Source: Oreohelix idahoensis (lineage: Eukaryota; Mollusca; Gastropoda; Stylommatophora; Oreohelicidae). Taken from it: 64,000 nucleotides of DNA. The stretch is taken from assembly GCA_024509875.1 (NCBI GenBank), contig JAMPIV010022929.1:62001-126000 (forward strand), in the 5' to 3' direction. Positions 12,144 through 23,482 of the stretch are shown here, piece by piece (positions within the stretch are counted from its first letter, which is position 1; each line of letters opens with the position of its first letter). The notes beneath the pieces are model-generated. The model ran no database searches. It was not told the DNA's origin and was given only the letters and a program-made list of their open reading frames with translations. The position numbers were made by a program, and so were the translations under genes.

Positions 12144-13020
12144 GAGCAAAGGATCATCATCTCTCATCTCAGCCCGTAACCCGTCATGGGTCGTAGGGGT
12201 GCCATGGTGGAAGCATCAGCAGACAGGGTCCTCCACTGCTCTCTATCCTCAGCAATGCGTACAAGTGTGGAAAAACCGTATCCTGCCCATTCTTTGATGT
12301 TATCAGCCCAGGATTTTCTCTGCCTTCCTCTTCTCCGTTTACCTTCGACTGTTCCCTGAAGGATCGTTTTCGAAAGGGAGTCATGACGAGTTACATGCCC
12401 AAACCAGGCAAGCTTTCGACGTTTCACTATTGACAAAAGTGGTTCTTGGTGGCCTGCATAGGTGTTTATCTTCTCTCTAGCATAGACATTTGTTTTGTGC
12501 TCTTTATAGCAAATGCGCAAAATTCTTCTATAACATTTATGCTCGAAAGCCTGAATCCTTCGCTCCGTATCTGCAGTGAGTGTCCAGCCCTCACACCCAT
12601 ACAAGAGAATAGATAATACAAGTGATTTGTATAATTTGATCTTCACAGGAAAACTGATGTTACTTTTCCAGATCACATTCAACCTTGTCATGGCAGCTGA
12701 GGCCATCTCAAGTCTTGTCTTGATTTCTTTAATTGATCTTCCATCACTACATATAGTGGACCCGAGATATTTAAAGGTGTTAACTTCTTCTAACGTTTGC
12801 CCATTTAACGTAATGTTGGTCGGAACATGTTTCTTATGGCTATTCACCAATATCTTGTTTTTTTCTATATTAATTTCCATCCCATACGTTCTTGTTACTT
12901 TCTCCAGTCTAGAGGTAAGGTCTTGAAGTTCTGATTCTGATCCAGCTATCAGATCAATATCATCAGCAAAACGTAGGTTGCACAGAGGTCGGCCTCCAAT
13001 CGATATGGAGCAAAGGATCA
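12144..13020 (-). mobile_element. 5'-truncated APE-type LINE with 13-bp target duplication
   Basis: The LINE piece is 12157-13007. It is flanked by the direct repeat gagcaaaggatca at 12144-12156 and 13008-13020, the kind of duplication left by target-primed reverse transcription. The 3' end (left side) finishes in a short GATGAGAGATGA tail. The 5' end stops inside the reverse transcriptase domain, so this is an ordinary 5' truncation. Confidence 0.9.
12164..13007 (-). pseudogene. LINE reverse transcriptase, C-terminal half
   Basis: The open frame covers the part of a LINE ORF2 after the middle of the polymerase. It opens near the catalytic box, FADDIDLIAGSE, and continues with the thumb-type motif FKYLGSTICSDG and the conserved LLYGCEGWTL. 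The C-terminal LINE signature follows: RKLAWFGHVTRHDSLSKT, GKRRRGRQRKSW and a Trp-rich end. There is no internal stop. The endonuclease and the first polymerase boxes are missing because of the 5' truncation. The architecture matches RTE/CR1-type APE LINEs, but I cannot fix the clade from the C-terminus. The open frame continues into the flanking target duplication, which is not element sequence. Confidence 0.9.
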
Positions 13021-13624
13021 GTTTAGACAAAAGTAGTGAGCCTTTGCTCAAGGATTACTCTTGGGAGTAGAATAAAAATCTGATCAAGCTACAGAAGTGT
13101 ATGTAGAGAAAAAAAACTGAAGGAGAAAAGAACTGTTTTATTGAGAAAGCAAAATCCAGAAGTCACCAACATGGCCGATATGATGACAAGAGACATTGAC
13201 AATTTATTAATTTCCAGCTTGTGATTCTGTAAATACCTATCTGAAACTTTCACTAGACATTTATTTTAATTATTAAAGTGTACTGATATATTTTATAAAT
13301 TGCAGTTTATTGATTTTCTTTAAATTCCAGTTACAGTTCTAAATTTTGTTCTTGTATGAAATTCAAAAGAATATTTAATAATTTTAAATCGGTAGGGATA
13401 ACTAACGAGCTGCAATCCACGCAACTATTAATAGAGACACCATTGGAGCATAGCATAGGTCTAGCGAGAAGGGGACTTAATTTACAGCTTTCTTCTCTAG
13501 CTACGATCAAGAACTGTGCAGTTATCTACCTTACTTGTCTTGTGCCACCCCTACCACTTCTGGGAACTATTTTATTATCTAACTTCCCTTTCGCCACAAA
13601 ACCCCAGAACATACTGCATCACCC
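13021..13624. other. Spacer, no gene recognised
   Basis: AT-rich, with a short open frame at 13356-13655 that has no motif and runs into the dispersed repeat beginning near 13625. Confidence 0.4.
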
Positions 13625-13800
13625 TCATGCATGTCGTACAAGGCGACTAATATGAAGGTTGGGCATGGGGCTGGAAAGCTCAGCATGTAAAGCAGATTGC
13701 TATAGAAACCATCATCGCATTAGCAACTGAATGTTCTGTGCACGCATTCCGCAAAGGGACTAGCTGCAATGATGGCTCAATGTTCCAGTAGTAGCTAACA
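13625..13800 (+). repeat. Dispersed repeat DR, copy 1
   Basis: The block begins GTCGTACAAGGCGACTAATATG, then a GGTTGGGCATGGGGCTGG segment, then TTGCTATAGAAACCATC and a purine-rich part. Related blocks are at 30500-30640, 47505-47620 and 52150-52840, and on the opposite strand at about 34080-34200. The 32-bp minisatellite at 52189-52706 looks like an amplification of the first part of this repeat. Confidence 0.65.
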
Positions 13801-13974
13801 GACAAATGATGATAATAGACTGACATGTACATAATATAGACTGAAATGTACATAATATAGACTGAGCGCATATAACGAATATGTTTAGTGACCCCCCCTC
13901 CTCCCCCCTCCGAGATGTCTGAATTGTCAAGTATAGTGTTTCGAAACCAGGTCACTGCTGTGCCCGATTTGGGT

Positions 13975-14227
13975 AAAAGGTAAAGGATCCCGTTACACGC
14001 CTATTGAGGCACATTGGGAATATGGTGTTACGCCCATATTTTCTTGACCATCGGCACACTATGAGTGCTCTGGTACATGTGGGAATTGCTCTGGTACCCA
14101 ATTCACGAGGCTTGGTCGACCCCGGAGCCGTTTGCGGTCTAAAAAAAATCCCATCTCAACTGGGGATCGAACCATGGACCACCGAGCTAGGAAGCCAGTG
14201 CACTAACCACTGAGCTACCACGGCTAC
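13975..14227 (-). repeat. tRNA-derived SINE-1, copy 2
   Basis: Same family as 11150-11407. Its B box GGTTCGATCCC reads on the minus strand at 14162-14172, and the 3' end (AACGGGATCC) is at the left. It differs from copy 1 by substitutions and a small rearrangement near 14055-14095. Confidence 0.85.
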
Positions 14228-14337
14228 CTGTTACGGATTTGTGGTGACGGATATTGGTAGGGGGAGATCAATGGCACTTTTATCTTCGTTAGCCAGGAAC
14301 TCTAAAAAGGAACATCTGCAGATGACACAAGATAGGA

Positions 14338-15229
14338 GGACTTAGCGTCATTTATTACACATAAGGGAGGGAAACCCGAGGCCTGTAAACAGTAAATTAA
14401 TATGAAACAAATATAAAGGTATGTTATCAGGCACTCGCAGGAAATAAAGAAGTAGAACACCAGACAACAGAAAAACAACAGACATGAGTGGCTTACCCAG
14501 GATTTGAACACTGGACCTTCCGTGCGACAACCCCGCCTAGCCATGCAAGCGAATCACACTATCCGCCCTGCCATCTACGCATCATCAAAAAAATGATGTT
14601 TCAATGGCAGATCAACAGTGCGAACCACAATACATGACACCAGAAGTCCACCATGGGCAGTTCAGCCTATTAATGATGCAATCACTTCTGTTGTATCTCT
14701 ATCAAGCAGTATAGGCCGAATCCAACAAGACAAGGACCTTAATACTGTGTCCAGTAAATGATAGTAGACTAGAACAGTGAGAACAGGATAGTGGGTAGGT
14801 TATAATACCAAACCTACCCACTATCCTGTTCTCACTGTTCTAGTCTACTATCATTTACTGGACACAGTATTAAGGTCCTTGTCTTGTTGGATTCGGCCTA
14901 TACTGCTTGATAGAGATACAACAGAAGTGATTGCATCATTAATAGGCTGAACTGCCCATGGTGGACTTCTGGTGTCATGTATTGTGGTTCGCACTGTTGA
15001 CCTGCCATTGAAACATCATTTTTTTGATGATGCGTAGATGGCAGGGCGGATAGTGTGATTCGCTTGCATGGCTAGGCGGGGTTGTCGCACGGAAGGTCCA
15101 GTGTTCAAATCCTGGGTAAGCCACTCATGTCTGTTGTTTTTCTGTTGTCTGGTGTTCTACTTCTTTATTTCCTGCGAGTGCCTGATAACATACCTTTATA
15201 TTTGTTTCATATTAATGGACTTAGCGTCA
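14338..15229. mobile_element. Head-to-head inverted dimer of retroposon SINE-2 (perfect palindrome) with 13-bp target duplication
   Basis: The insertion is 14351-15216, between direct repeats ggacttagcgtca at 14338-14350 and 15217-15229. Left arm 14396-14801 and right arm 14811-15216 are 406 bp each and exact reverse complements except for one mismatch seen (14611 against 15001). The spacer is 9 nt (14802-14810). The left copy, on the minus strand, also keeps a 45-bp 3' tail (14351-14395) that the right copy lacks. Each arm contains a tRNA-like segment with a B box GTTCAAATCC (15103-15112 in the right arm). Single copies of the same repeat occur elsewhere (33480-33830, 50275-50590, 50720-50915). 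Confidence 0.93.
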
Positions 15230-15419
15230 GCTGATTGAAACCTTTGTTCTATAGAGAGCTTTAATGTAATAATGAATATTATTATTAACCAGATCATGAA
15301 ATGACCCTCATAAATAGGTCAACTATCTTAAATGATTTGTTGACTGTTCCCGCAATCAAATGGTGAACTCTCTTGGTAATTCTCCAGCCTCTAACAATAA
15401 AGAACTATTATCTACGTAT

Positions 15420-15880
15420 CCTTCTTCAACTCATATGTCAAATCAGTCCTATTGTATGGTTGTTAAACATGGAGAATAACTAAAACAACAGCCAAGAAGC
15501 TACAGGCTTTAATATATGCGCATGCGTAGAATAGAAGGGTTGACCGGCGTGGAACTGACTACAAGAACTAGACAAGTGCCAGTAGAACGATAGATGAGAA
15601 CAAGATACTGGAGATAATATTAAACACACGGAGGAAACCTGTTGATAGCATTACAAGACAGTCTTTGTTCTGGAATATCTAGGGTCAGACAAGCAGGTGT
15701 AGATTGAAAAATATATGGAGAAGAAAACTGTAGACAGAAATAACAATTATGACAAGACATAGAAAGACCTTGAGCAGAAAATTTGAGACACGAGAACTTG
15801 GCATGCGTGTGTTGAAGGACTTTGTTCCTTAAGGAGATGGATGTACTGAATGAATGAATCTACGTATCCAGATTTTCAAA
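15420..15880 (+). pseudogene. Degenerate LINE ORF2 C-terminus
   Basis: Conceptual translation with several stops and frame shifts gives pieces typical of a LINE reverse transcriptase C-terminus: VKSVLLYGC, then a WRITKTTAKKLQA-like segment, then RKPVDSITRQSLFWN and a WRRKL-type basic stretch. The same part of a related LINE is present at 51083-51640 (SLTRQFLFGNRR-like). It is an old relic with no activity possible. No target duplication was recognised. Confidence 0.7.
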
Positions 15881-16292
15881 AACTAGTTCAAGTTACAGAA
15901 ACACAACAAAAATATCAGTTAAAATAACTAGGACAGACTTACAAATTACAAGTCAATCTACTCGCAAATATCTCAGGCTGCCACAGGTTAAAAGGGTCTG
16001 AGTTGACATGTGACCTTGTTCGGGTCTGTCCATTTGACGAATTACTTTTTGAGACGGAAATATTACTTGAGCTTTTCAGCTTAGATTTCTACCAATTTCT
16101 GACGAATATTCGTTCATTGCTGGCTATTCATATTAACGCTGTCTACACAAACTCCCATGATGCATTCAGTGGACTGAATATATGGACTGGAATACAAAAA
16201 GTACTGTTATTGTTAAAGTCAACGAATAAAATGTATTTTATCTTTACTTTAAGTGACTAGATGTTTATTAGCAAAGCTTCTTACTTAAAGGG

Positions 16293-16537
16293 TGATGCGG
16301 TAGCGCAGTTGTTAGTGCACTGGCAGCTTCCTAGCTCGGTGGTCCATGGTTCGATCCCCAGTTGAGGTGGGATTTTTTAGACCGCAAACGGCTCCACGGG
16401 TGACCCAGCCTCATGAATTGGGTACCAGAGAAAATTTGGGAAGGGTAAGCCGGCCGGCGTAATGCTGACCACATCACCCTAGTGTGCCTAACACCATATT
16501 CTCTATATGCCACTATGGGCGTGTAACAGTATCCTCT
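16293..16537 (+). repeat. tRNA-derived SINE-1, copy 3
   Basis: The plus-strand copy shows the promoter best: A box TAGCGCAGTTGT at 16301-16312 and B box GGTTCGATCCC at 16348-16358. The shared body and the 3' end GGGCGTGTAACAG follow. It ends about 60 bp before the Gypsy-1 element. Confidence 0.88.
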
Positions 16538-16600
16538 TCTTACTTAAGTTACGCATATGTTGACGAATCTGTCAAACTGTAAGTAAGCAAGATTATGAAC

Positions 16601-17761
16601 TGTCGTAATTTTTATCTGAGAGGGTGCTGATGAATATTGGTCCCTTTAGAGTGTAAAGTGATATTGAAGGCTCTGTGAGAATAAGGATTTAGGAGAATGA
16701 GGTAGTAGATTCACAAGCGCTGGGAAGGAGCAAGGACAGTCTCTTATTACGACAATATCTGTTTTCTCACAGACTACTCCTATCTCTCTTCTGCACAAAC
16801 AATTGTTTGTCAGTTCCAGTCGCTCAGGCGCGCTCACCGATTTGGTGATTCTGTCGCTCAACGTACATGAATACAGCCTACACAGATGGAAATGTTTGGA
16901 GTTTTAGGCCAACCGACAACCAACACAATTAATGATTAATACCTTTATTATCATAAAGGACTCACACATAATTGTACATTTACAGTCAAAAAATCAAAGG
17001 TTACAGAATACAAATATAACTAGGGAAGAGGGGTTTTTGAGGAGAAATATCCCATCCACCGTTTCCCGTTTATATTTACTAACAGACAAGACCCGGTCCC
17101 AAAGACAAGAAAGGGGGGGGGGGGGGATCAGAGATAGGCAATTTAACCCACTGGTAAATTTATTACTCTGAGGCAAGGGGTTACAGAAAAAGGGGGGGGG
17201 GGGGTAGAGGAAAAGCTAGGGTTCTCAATTTTCTCCCTTTAAATCAACAAATTTTACGGGAGGGGGAAGGAACACAGTTACCCGATCCCGCTAGGAGAGA
17301 TCCCGTACAAGGAATATAATGCACCTTAGTACAAGGTCGAACTAATTAAAAGGGTAAAGAAAAGATAAATCTCCTTTCATTCAAAAAAACACACTAGGGC
17401 TGGCCATCCCCACAAACACACACGCAGACTTACCGAAAGGTGAATTCTGGCACTTCATAGGAAATACATCAAAAAACAGCACTAAACCTTGGCTTAGGTA
17501 AAAGTATTTTTCTTCCGTGTACAGCCCCAGATTTGGGGTTTGTTGAAGTTAACAAAGTGTCCCGAAATCGCTGGACGTTGAAGTTTAACGGTACTGTTTA
17601 TTTATTAGATAAAGTTCCTAAAGAATGTCACAGGCACTTGGCTAGGCGTGAGGTATGGTGTGGTTCCTAAAATTGGCACAGCTGGTGGAGATAACTTCCT
17701 TTTTCCGTAATGTCACAAGTTAAGAAAACACTGAGGTAAGTTCTTCTTCGGGGGGGGGGGG

Positions 17762-17833
<72 letters not shown>

Positions 17834-19035
17834 GGTAAAATCCACTGAATATACGTGACAGACAGGGTTCAGGTAGATCGGTGTTTTTTCTTCACAAATA
17901 GGGGCAGTGAATAAAATATGTTCTGCTTCCAGTTTTCTTTAAGGACTCTATATGAACTAGTATTTTTAAAGTGTTTCTTGAATGGCTTTATTCTCAGTTA
18001 CGTTCAGAGGAGCGGGGCCCATTACAGGTCGCCACAAGTTTAGCTTTAAAAAGTTCATATGTTACTGGAGTTATCGAATTGAGTTTGGCAGAACTCTGTA
18101 TATAATTAATAATTGCTGGGATGCAGGTTGAATGATCGTTCTGAATGAAAGATAATCAAAACAAGAAATGCATTACAAATCATATTATAATCTGACGCGA
18201 TAAATTACAGTTAGCCTATTTACTTATTAGCGTCGTCAATTAACAAATCAGGAAAACTTCCCGTGAGTTAAAAATAATTAAAAGCACATCTATCTATACA
18301 GAACTAAACTGTATTAAAGTTATAATTCTCTTTAACGTCTGCAAAATAAATTTACGCGTCAATTGTATTAGGAAATACTTTTAGCTGTAACATTAGTTTG
18401 CACTAGAACTTTGAAAATGGGTTTATTTAATAAGGTTAAATTTACACCACAATCCATTGAAATCAATTGAAATAACTCGACCACTGATCATTCGAAGCTA
18501 ATGTATAAATTACCGTCTGCACAGAAAGAATACACTCCAATAGTCACGAAGGTAGATGAAATCCAGCAGGAATCCGACTATGCTAGTGCAACTAGGATTC
18601 TGTCAGAGCGAACGATAAAATGCAGTTTTTCGGAGTTCTCTATTTATACTTCTCGAATGTAACTTGAATGGGGCGTGTTAGATTTTCGCACCTTTCTTGA
18701 ACTTGAGCAAAATTCGAGATACCTCGCCGTTGTGTTAATCGCTGCAATTCCTACGATTTCCCCGGTCTACCGATTTCCTTCCGTCTCAGGCTGCTCGCAT
18801 AAGAGTGCGAAAATTTCCCGAGAAGCTAACTCTGTGAGCTGCAAGTCCCTGATTCTTTAGATCGCGGCCGCTCCACGTTGAATTCTGAAGATCAGCCTGT
18901 TCTTTGATGGTACCGCTGCATGCCGGTAAAAGTTACAACAGATGATCAGGGGTTCTAAAGTTATGCTAGGCCAATATTCTGTTATCATCCATCGAGTCAG
19001 GGAAATTCATTTGTCATACTTAGACGTACGTCACA
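16601..19035 (-). repeat. Gypsy-1 3' LTR (2,435 bp)
   Basis: TG...CA ends shared with 24161-26338. It contains three G runs on the plus strand: about 17107-17126, about 17192-17204 and an 83-bp run at 17750-17832 broken by a single A. It retains a 198-bp segment (18445-18642) that the other LTR lacks. Short open frames inside (for example 18675-18860) recur identically in the other LTR and show no protein motif. Confidence 0.95.
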
Positions 19036-19051
19036 ATCGTCCCCACTTTTG
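19036..19051 (-). other. Gypsy-1 polypurine tract
   Basis: On the minus strand AAAAGTGGGGACGAT directly precedes the 3' LTR. The core AAGTGGGGA is shared with Gypsy-2 at the same place (56892-56908), supporting a role as plus-strand primer. Confidence 0.8.
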
Positions 19052-19069
19052 AGACATGGAAACTCGTTT

Positions 19070-22000
19070 TCATGTTTTATTTATGACAATGAAGCTGCCC
19101 TGATCGGTAGCTTTAGGATGATTGGCATTGTCGATTTTCTCCTCTTCCTCCGTGGTCCAGTTTCTACTCAAGAAGTCAGCTCCGACATTCTGTTTTCCTG
19201 GAATATATTCCACTTTGAAGGAATAAACACTCAATAGCAAGGCCCAACGCATTATCCTTGCGTTGAATTCCTTCTTGGCACCCAGGAAAGCTAGTGGAGC
19301 ATGGTCTGTTTGCACCGTGAAAGAAGTACCATACAGAAACTCATGATGGCGTCTGATGCCATGAATCAGAGCGAGACATTCTCTTTCAACGACACTGTAG
19401 TTGCGTTCCGCTTTATTCAGTTTCCGACTGCCATAGGCAACTGGAAATAGCATGTTCAGGTCACTGTCATCGGCTTGAAGCAATGTTGACCCGATGCCCT
19501 GACCTGACGCATCAACTCTCAGTATGAAAGGTTTCTTAAGGTCAGGTAACCTTAGGATGGGGTATGCCGACAACTGTCCTTTCAAAGTGCTATACGCGTG
19601 TTCGCACTTTTGATCCCATATGACCTTATCAGGACAACCTTTCTTTGTGAGGTCAGTCAGAGGTGCCGTCAGTCCGTTGAAGTTCTGGATGTACTTCTGA
19701 TAGTATGCACATAGCGATATGAAGGAATGTACGTCTTTCTTCGTTCGGGGTCTTTTTGCTGCCACAATTTTCTCCACGTTCTTCTTAATAGGCCAACTGC
19801 ATCCGTGAGAAATAGTATGCCCCAGGAAGTCTAACTGTTCAAACCCGATGAGACATTTGCTAGGTCTGGCTGTGAGACCCGTTTCCTGTAGTCTCCTGAG
19901 GAGCATAGCAACCGTAGCAATATGTTCTTCATAGGTTTCCGATGCAATTAATATGTCATCCATGAAATTATGGATATGGGGACTTTGCAAAGGCTCTAGA
20001 AGCTTCCTCATCATCCTGGTGAACACTCCTGGTGCGTTATGCAAACCGAACGGCATCACATTAAATGTGTAATGTCCTTCGCTAGTGCTGAAAGCTAACA
20101 AAGGTTTAATTTCCTCCTTGACTGGTATTTGATAATAACCTTTACTGAGGTCAATGTTGGAGAAGATCTTTGCTTTGCTGAGCTTGGTGAACAACTCAGA
20201 AGCAGTTTGGAGCGGTTCAGGCTGGAATTCCGTTACAGCGTTTAGCAACCGGTAATCAATACACAGCCGAACTTCCTTATTGGGCTTCTGCAACAGCACT
20301 ACACTCGAGCTGTAAGGAGATGTAGACTCACTGATAATTCCTGCCTGACGCAGCTTGTCTATTTCTCCGCGAAGTGCATCCGCTTTAGCGTATGGGATGG
20401 GGTAAACTCTGGTTTGAACAGGGGTCTCGTTTGTTAATTTCATATCAAATTCAATGAGATTTGTTCGACCAGGTACATCCGTTAAGACTGCACTGTACTG
20501 TTTTAGTAGAGCCCTGGTTTCTGTTTGTTGTTCAGGTGAGAGATTGTCGCCGAACTTGACATCTTTAAAGGATTCTGTGGGTTGCAGTGGATACTCCATG
20601 CAACCATCATCATCTTCCTCGTCTTCCGTTGCTATGGCGACAGCCAGGAGATGCTCGGAGGATGGCACCGGTCTTTCCAAATATTTCTTTAGCAGATTTA
20701 TGTGGAAGACCTTCTCCTTTCCTTTGATGGAGATCTTGTAATTGGTACGTGAGATCTTTTTAAGGACGGTAAACGGCCCTTGCCATCCGATGCGAAGTTT
20801 ATTGCTTCCGGTTGGGAGTAGCAACAAAACTTTCTCCCCTGGTTGGAGCTCTCTCTCTTTTGCAGCTTTGTTGTATCTTTTAGCGTGTTTAGCGCGGGCT
20901 TTCGTAAGGTTGGTTGTAGCTAGATCCCATCCTAGCTTTAGCCTTTCCTTGAGCTCAGATACATACTTGCTTGCAGAGACGACTGTCTCGTCAGCCTTTT
21001 GGTCTGTCAGGGACCGAAGTAAGGCTTCTAATGGCCCCTTTATAGGTCTGCCAAATAAAAGTGTAGCAGGCGGGAATCCCGTAGACGCTTGGGGAACCTC
21101 TCGGTAGGCGAATAAGGCAGCCGATATATATAGGTCCCAGTCTTCCGGTTTCTCCTGACCCAGCTTACGTAACATGGTGGTGAGGCTGCCATTAAAACGT
21201 TCCACGAGCCCATTTCCGGCCGGATGGTAGGGACTTGTGTGGATATGTTTGGCCCTCAAGATCTTAAAGATCTCCTCCATTAACAGGCTACGGAATTGGG
21301 ATCCATTGTCCGTCAAAACTTGTTGAGGGAATCCCAACCGTGTAAAAATTTGCACAAGGGCTTCTGCGACATGCTTGGAATTAGTGCATGGTAGCGGTAC
21401 GGCTTCGGCCCACATAGTGCAAGTGTCAACTAAGGTCAGGATGAACCTGTTCCTTCTTTTGGTCCTTTCCAGGGGTCCAATAATGTCGACAGCAACCCGT
21501 TCAAATGGAGTCCCTACTATTGGCATTTGCCCCATAGGTACTGGGGGTGTCAAGTGCTTGGGTGCTACCCGTTGGCACTGGGCGCAGGATTACACATACC
21601 TGACAATGTCAGAGTTCATTCCTGGCCACCAATAGCGGGTTTTTATTCGCTGAATAGTGGCGTTTTGTCCCATATGTCCGCTAAAGGGAAGAGAGTGCCC
21701 CATCTCTAAGATCTGGCTTCGGTACTGCGTCGGAACTAGGAGCTGGCTATTCCCCGTGTCCGGGTTTCCCGTTCAACGATACAATACGCCAACCTTAGAA
21801 AAGATGTCTCCGTTGTGTCTGGGGTCCTTAGCCATGGGCAGTTTTTTAAAGCAGAGCTCCAGAGTAGGGTCCTTTTGTTGCGCCTCCTTCAGTTCGTTCG
21901 GCAACAAATTTGGCGCAGGCTCCCTCTCCTTCTTGGCTTGCCCTCTTGTGGTAACCGCTGCCACAATCGGCTCCTTTGGTCTCCCAATAAACACATATCT

Positions 22001-23482
22001 ACATCCCAGGATAACTGGGTAGATAGGATCATCCATAATGGCCGCTTTTATAACTCCTCTGACAAAGTCAGAGTGTATTTCTACCAGTGCGATAGGAAGC
22101 GTCCTGGGTGCGTCACTCCTGAAAACTCCACTAAGTTTGACGGTTTCCTCTGTCTCCTGACCTGGTTTGACTAGATGTCTAGCAACAATACAACTAAAAC
22201 TTAATCCAGTGTCAAAGAGACAAGTAGTTGAGGTACCGTTCAAAATTACAGTTCCTCGAGTTGAGGGTCGGTCCCCCTCAGGTTGAGAATCACTGACATT
22301 GACTCTACCTTTCGAGGCTGTATGCAAACATCCAATGCGGTTTGCACCGGTTTGTTTGCCCTGATCAGACGTTCCTGGTGTAGGGGTCTTCGCTTTTCCT
22401 TGACCTTGGTGGCCGCGCTGCCACGTAGGCTTGGTGGGTTGATCAGATTTGTTGTTTGGGGGGTATCGGGTTTTGTAGAATTTCGATTTTTCCTGGGGAG
22501 GTCTCTGGGTATTATTATCTCGTTGGTTATAATGTTGAGAGGAAGTGGAAGAATAGGATGCCTGCTCTAGATTCTGTTTTCGAGATGGCTCATCGGTGGG
22601 TTTACGTTTAGTGCTGGGAAGTTCGGCCATTGCATTGCTATAGCGTTCGGCTTTATTGAGTATGTCTTCAAGCCTGACTGCCCCCTGTTCAGCGAAAAAT
22701 CTACGAGTTTCATTCGACAAAGTGGATTTTATCTGCTCCACAAGAACAAGTTCGAGGAGTCCCTCGTATGAAAGAGGTAGGTCAGATAATTCAATGCACT
22801 TTGTCAGATAACCCGTGAGACGTGAAGAGAACTGGGGAAATGTTTCCGTGCTCTCTTTTCGGCTGTTTCTGAACAACTGCAGAAACTTTCGGGCAGTCAT
22901 CTCAAACTGCTGTAGTAAGGCCTTCTTCAACAGGTCATAATCATGTTGATTCGGTCCCAGCTTTGTGTACACGTCATAAGCATTGCCTTTCAGTGACGTT
23001 GAAAGTTTGAGCGCCCAGCGGGTACTCTCTAACCCATAAAGATTCGCGAGTCTCTCGAATTTTTCTAGGTAGCTGTCAATTTTTTTGTTAGGGCTAGGAA
23101 AAGACTCTAAAGCAAAAGACATCGCAGTTAATTGGGCAGACTGAGTGCTGGAGAGATCCATTGTTTGAGACTGGGGCGAAGACGGCTCTCCATTATTTGG
23201 AGTAGAGGCACTCCGACTCTCTAAAGCCTTGAGCGCTAATTCATGCTGTCTTTCCTTGTCTCTCTCTCTTTCCCTGCGGGCGTCCATCTCTGCCTCAATT
23301 TTCTTCTGCTCCAATTGACGATCGTCCGCTTCTTTCTTCCTAGCTTCTGCCCTCTCTTCCTCCGCGTCATACCTTTGCAGTTCCTGGGTGATAAACAGAT
23401 TCGCGGCTTCTGTGTCTAATCCTGAGTCTTTCGCTTCCTGTCTCAAAATGGATCTTATCCTAATTCTCTCAGCCATTGTCAA
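19070..23482 (-). pseudogene. gag-pol: Gypsy-1 gag-pol, order gag-PR-INT-RT-RH, two in-frame stops
   Basis: One frame runs from ATG at 23482 to 19070, broken by TGA at 21773-21775 and TAA at 21590-21592. The gag N-terminus is a Glu/Lys/Arg-rich coiled coil (about residues 40-90), followed by a capsid-like segment; no CCHC knuckle was seen. The protease active site is CLFDTGLS. After the first stop comes an integrase HHCC zinc finger (second stop inside it, at YV*SCAQC). The DD35E core follows: FERVAVDIIGPL, LTDNGSQF, and GNGLVERFNGSL 35 residues on, then a GPF-type module (GWQGPFTVLKK). Only then comes reverse transcriptase: LCIDYRLLN, SKGYYQIPV, and FMDDIL as the catalytic box. RNase H follows (LRVDASGQG, SVVEREC, VQTDHAPL, NVGADFLSRN). 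Integrase before reverse transcriptase is reversed from ordinary Gypsy and matches Gmr1-like elements. Confidence 0.95.

Noticed and set aside
12576..12926. 116-residue hydrophobic plus-strand frame
   Set aside because: Antisense shadow of the LINE reverse transcriptase on the minus strand.
16301..16360. Possible true tRNA gene (A and B boxes)
   Set aside because: Repeated at 11.3 and 14.2 kb with a long shared non-tRNA body, and no cloverleaf with a paired acceptor stem; it is a SINE head.
20742..21107. Plus-strand frames across 19-23.5 kb and 57-60 kb
   Set aside because: Antisense to the Gypsy pol genes, which carry all the recognisable motifs.
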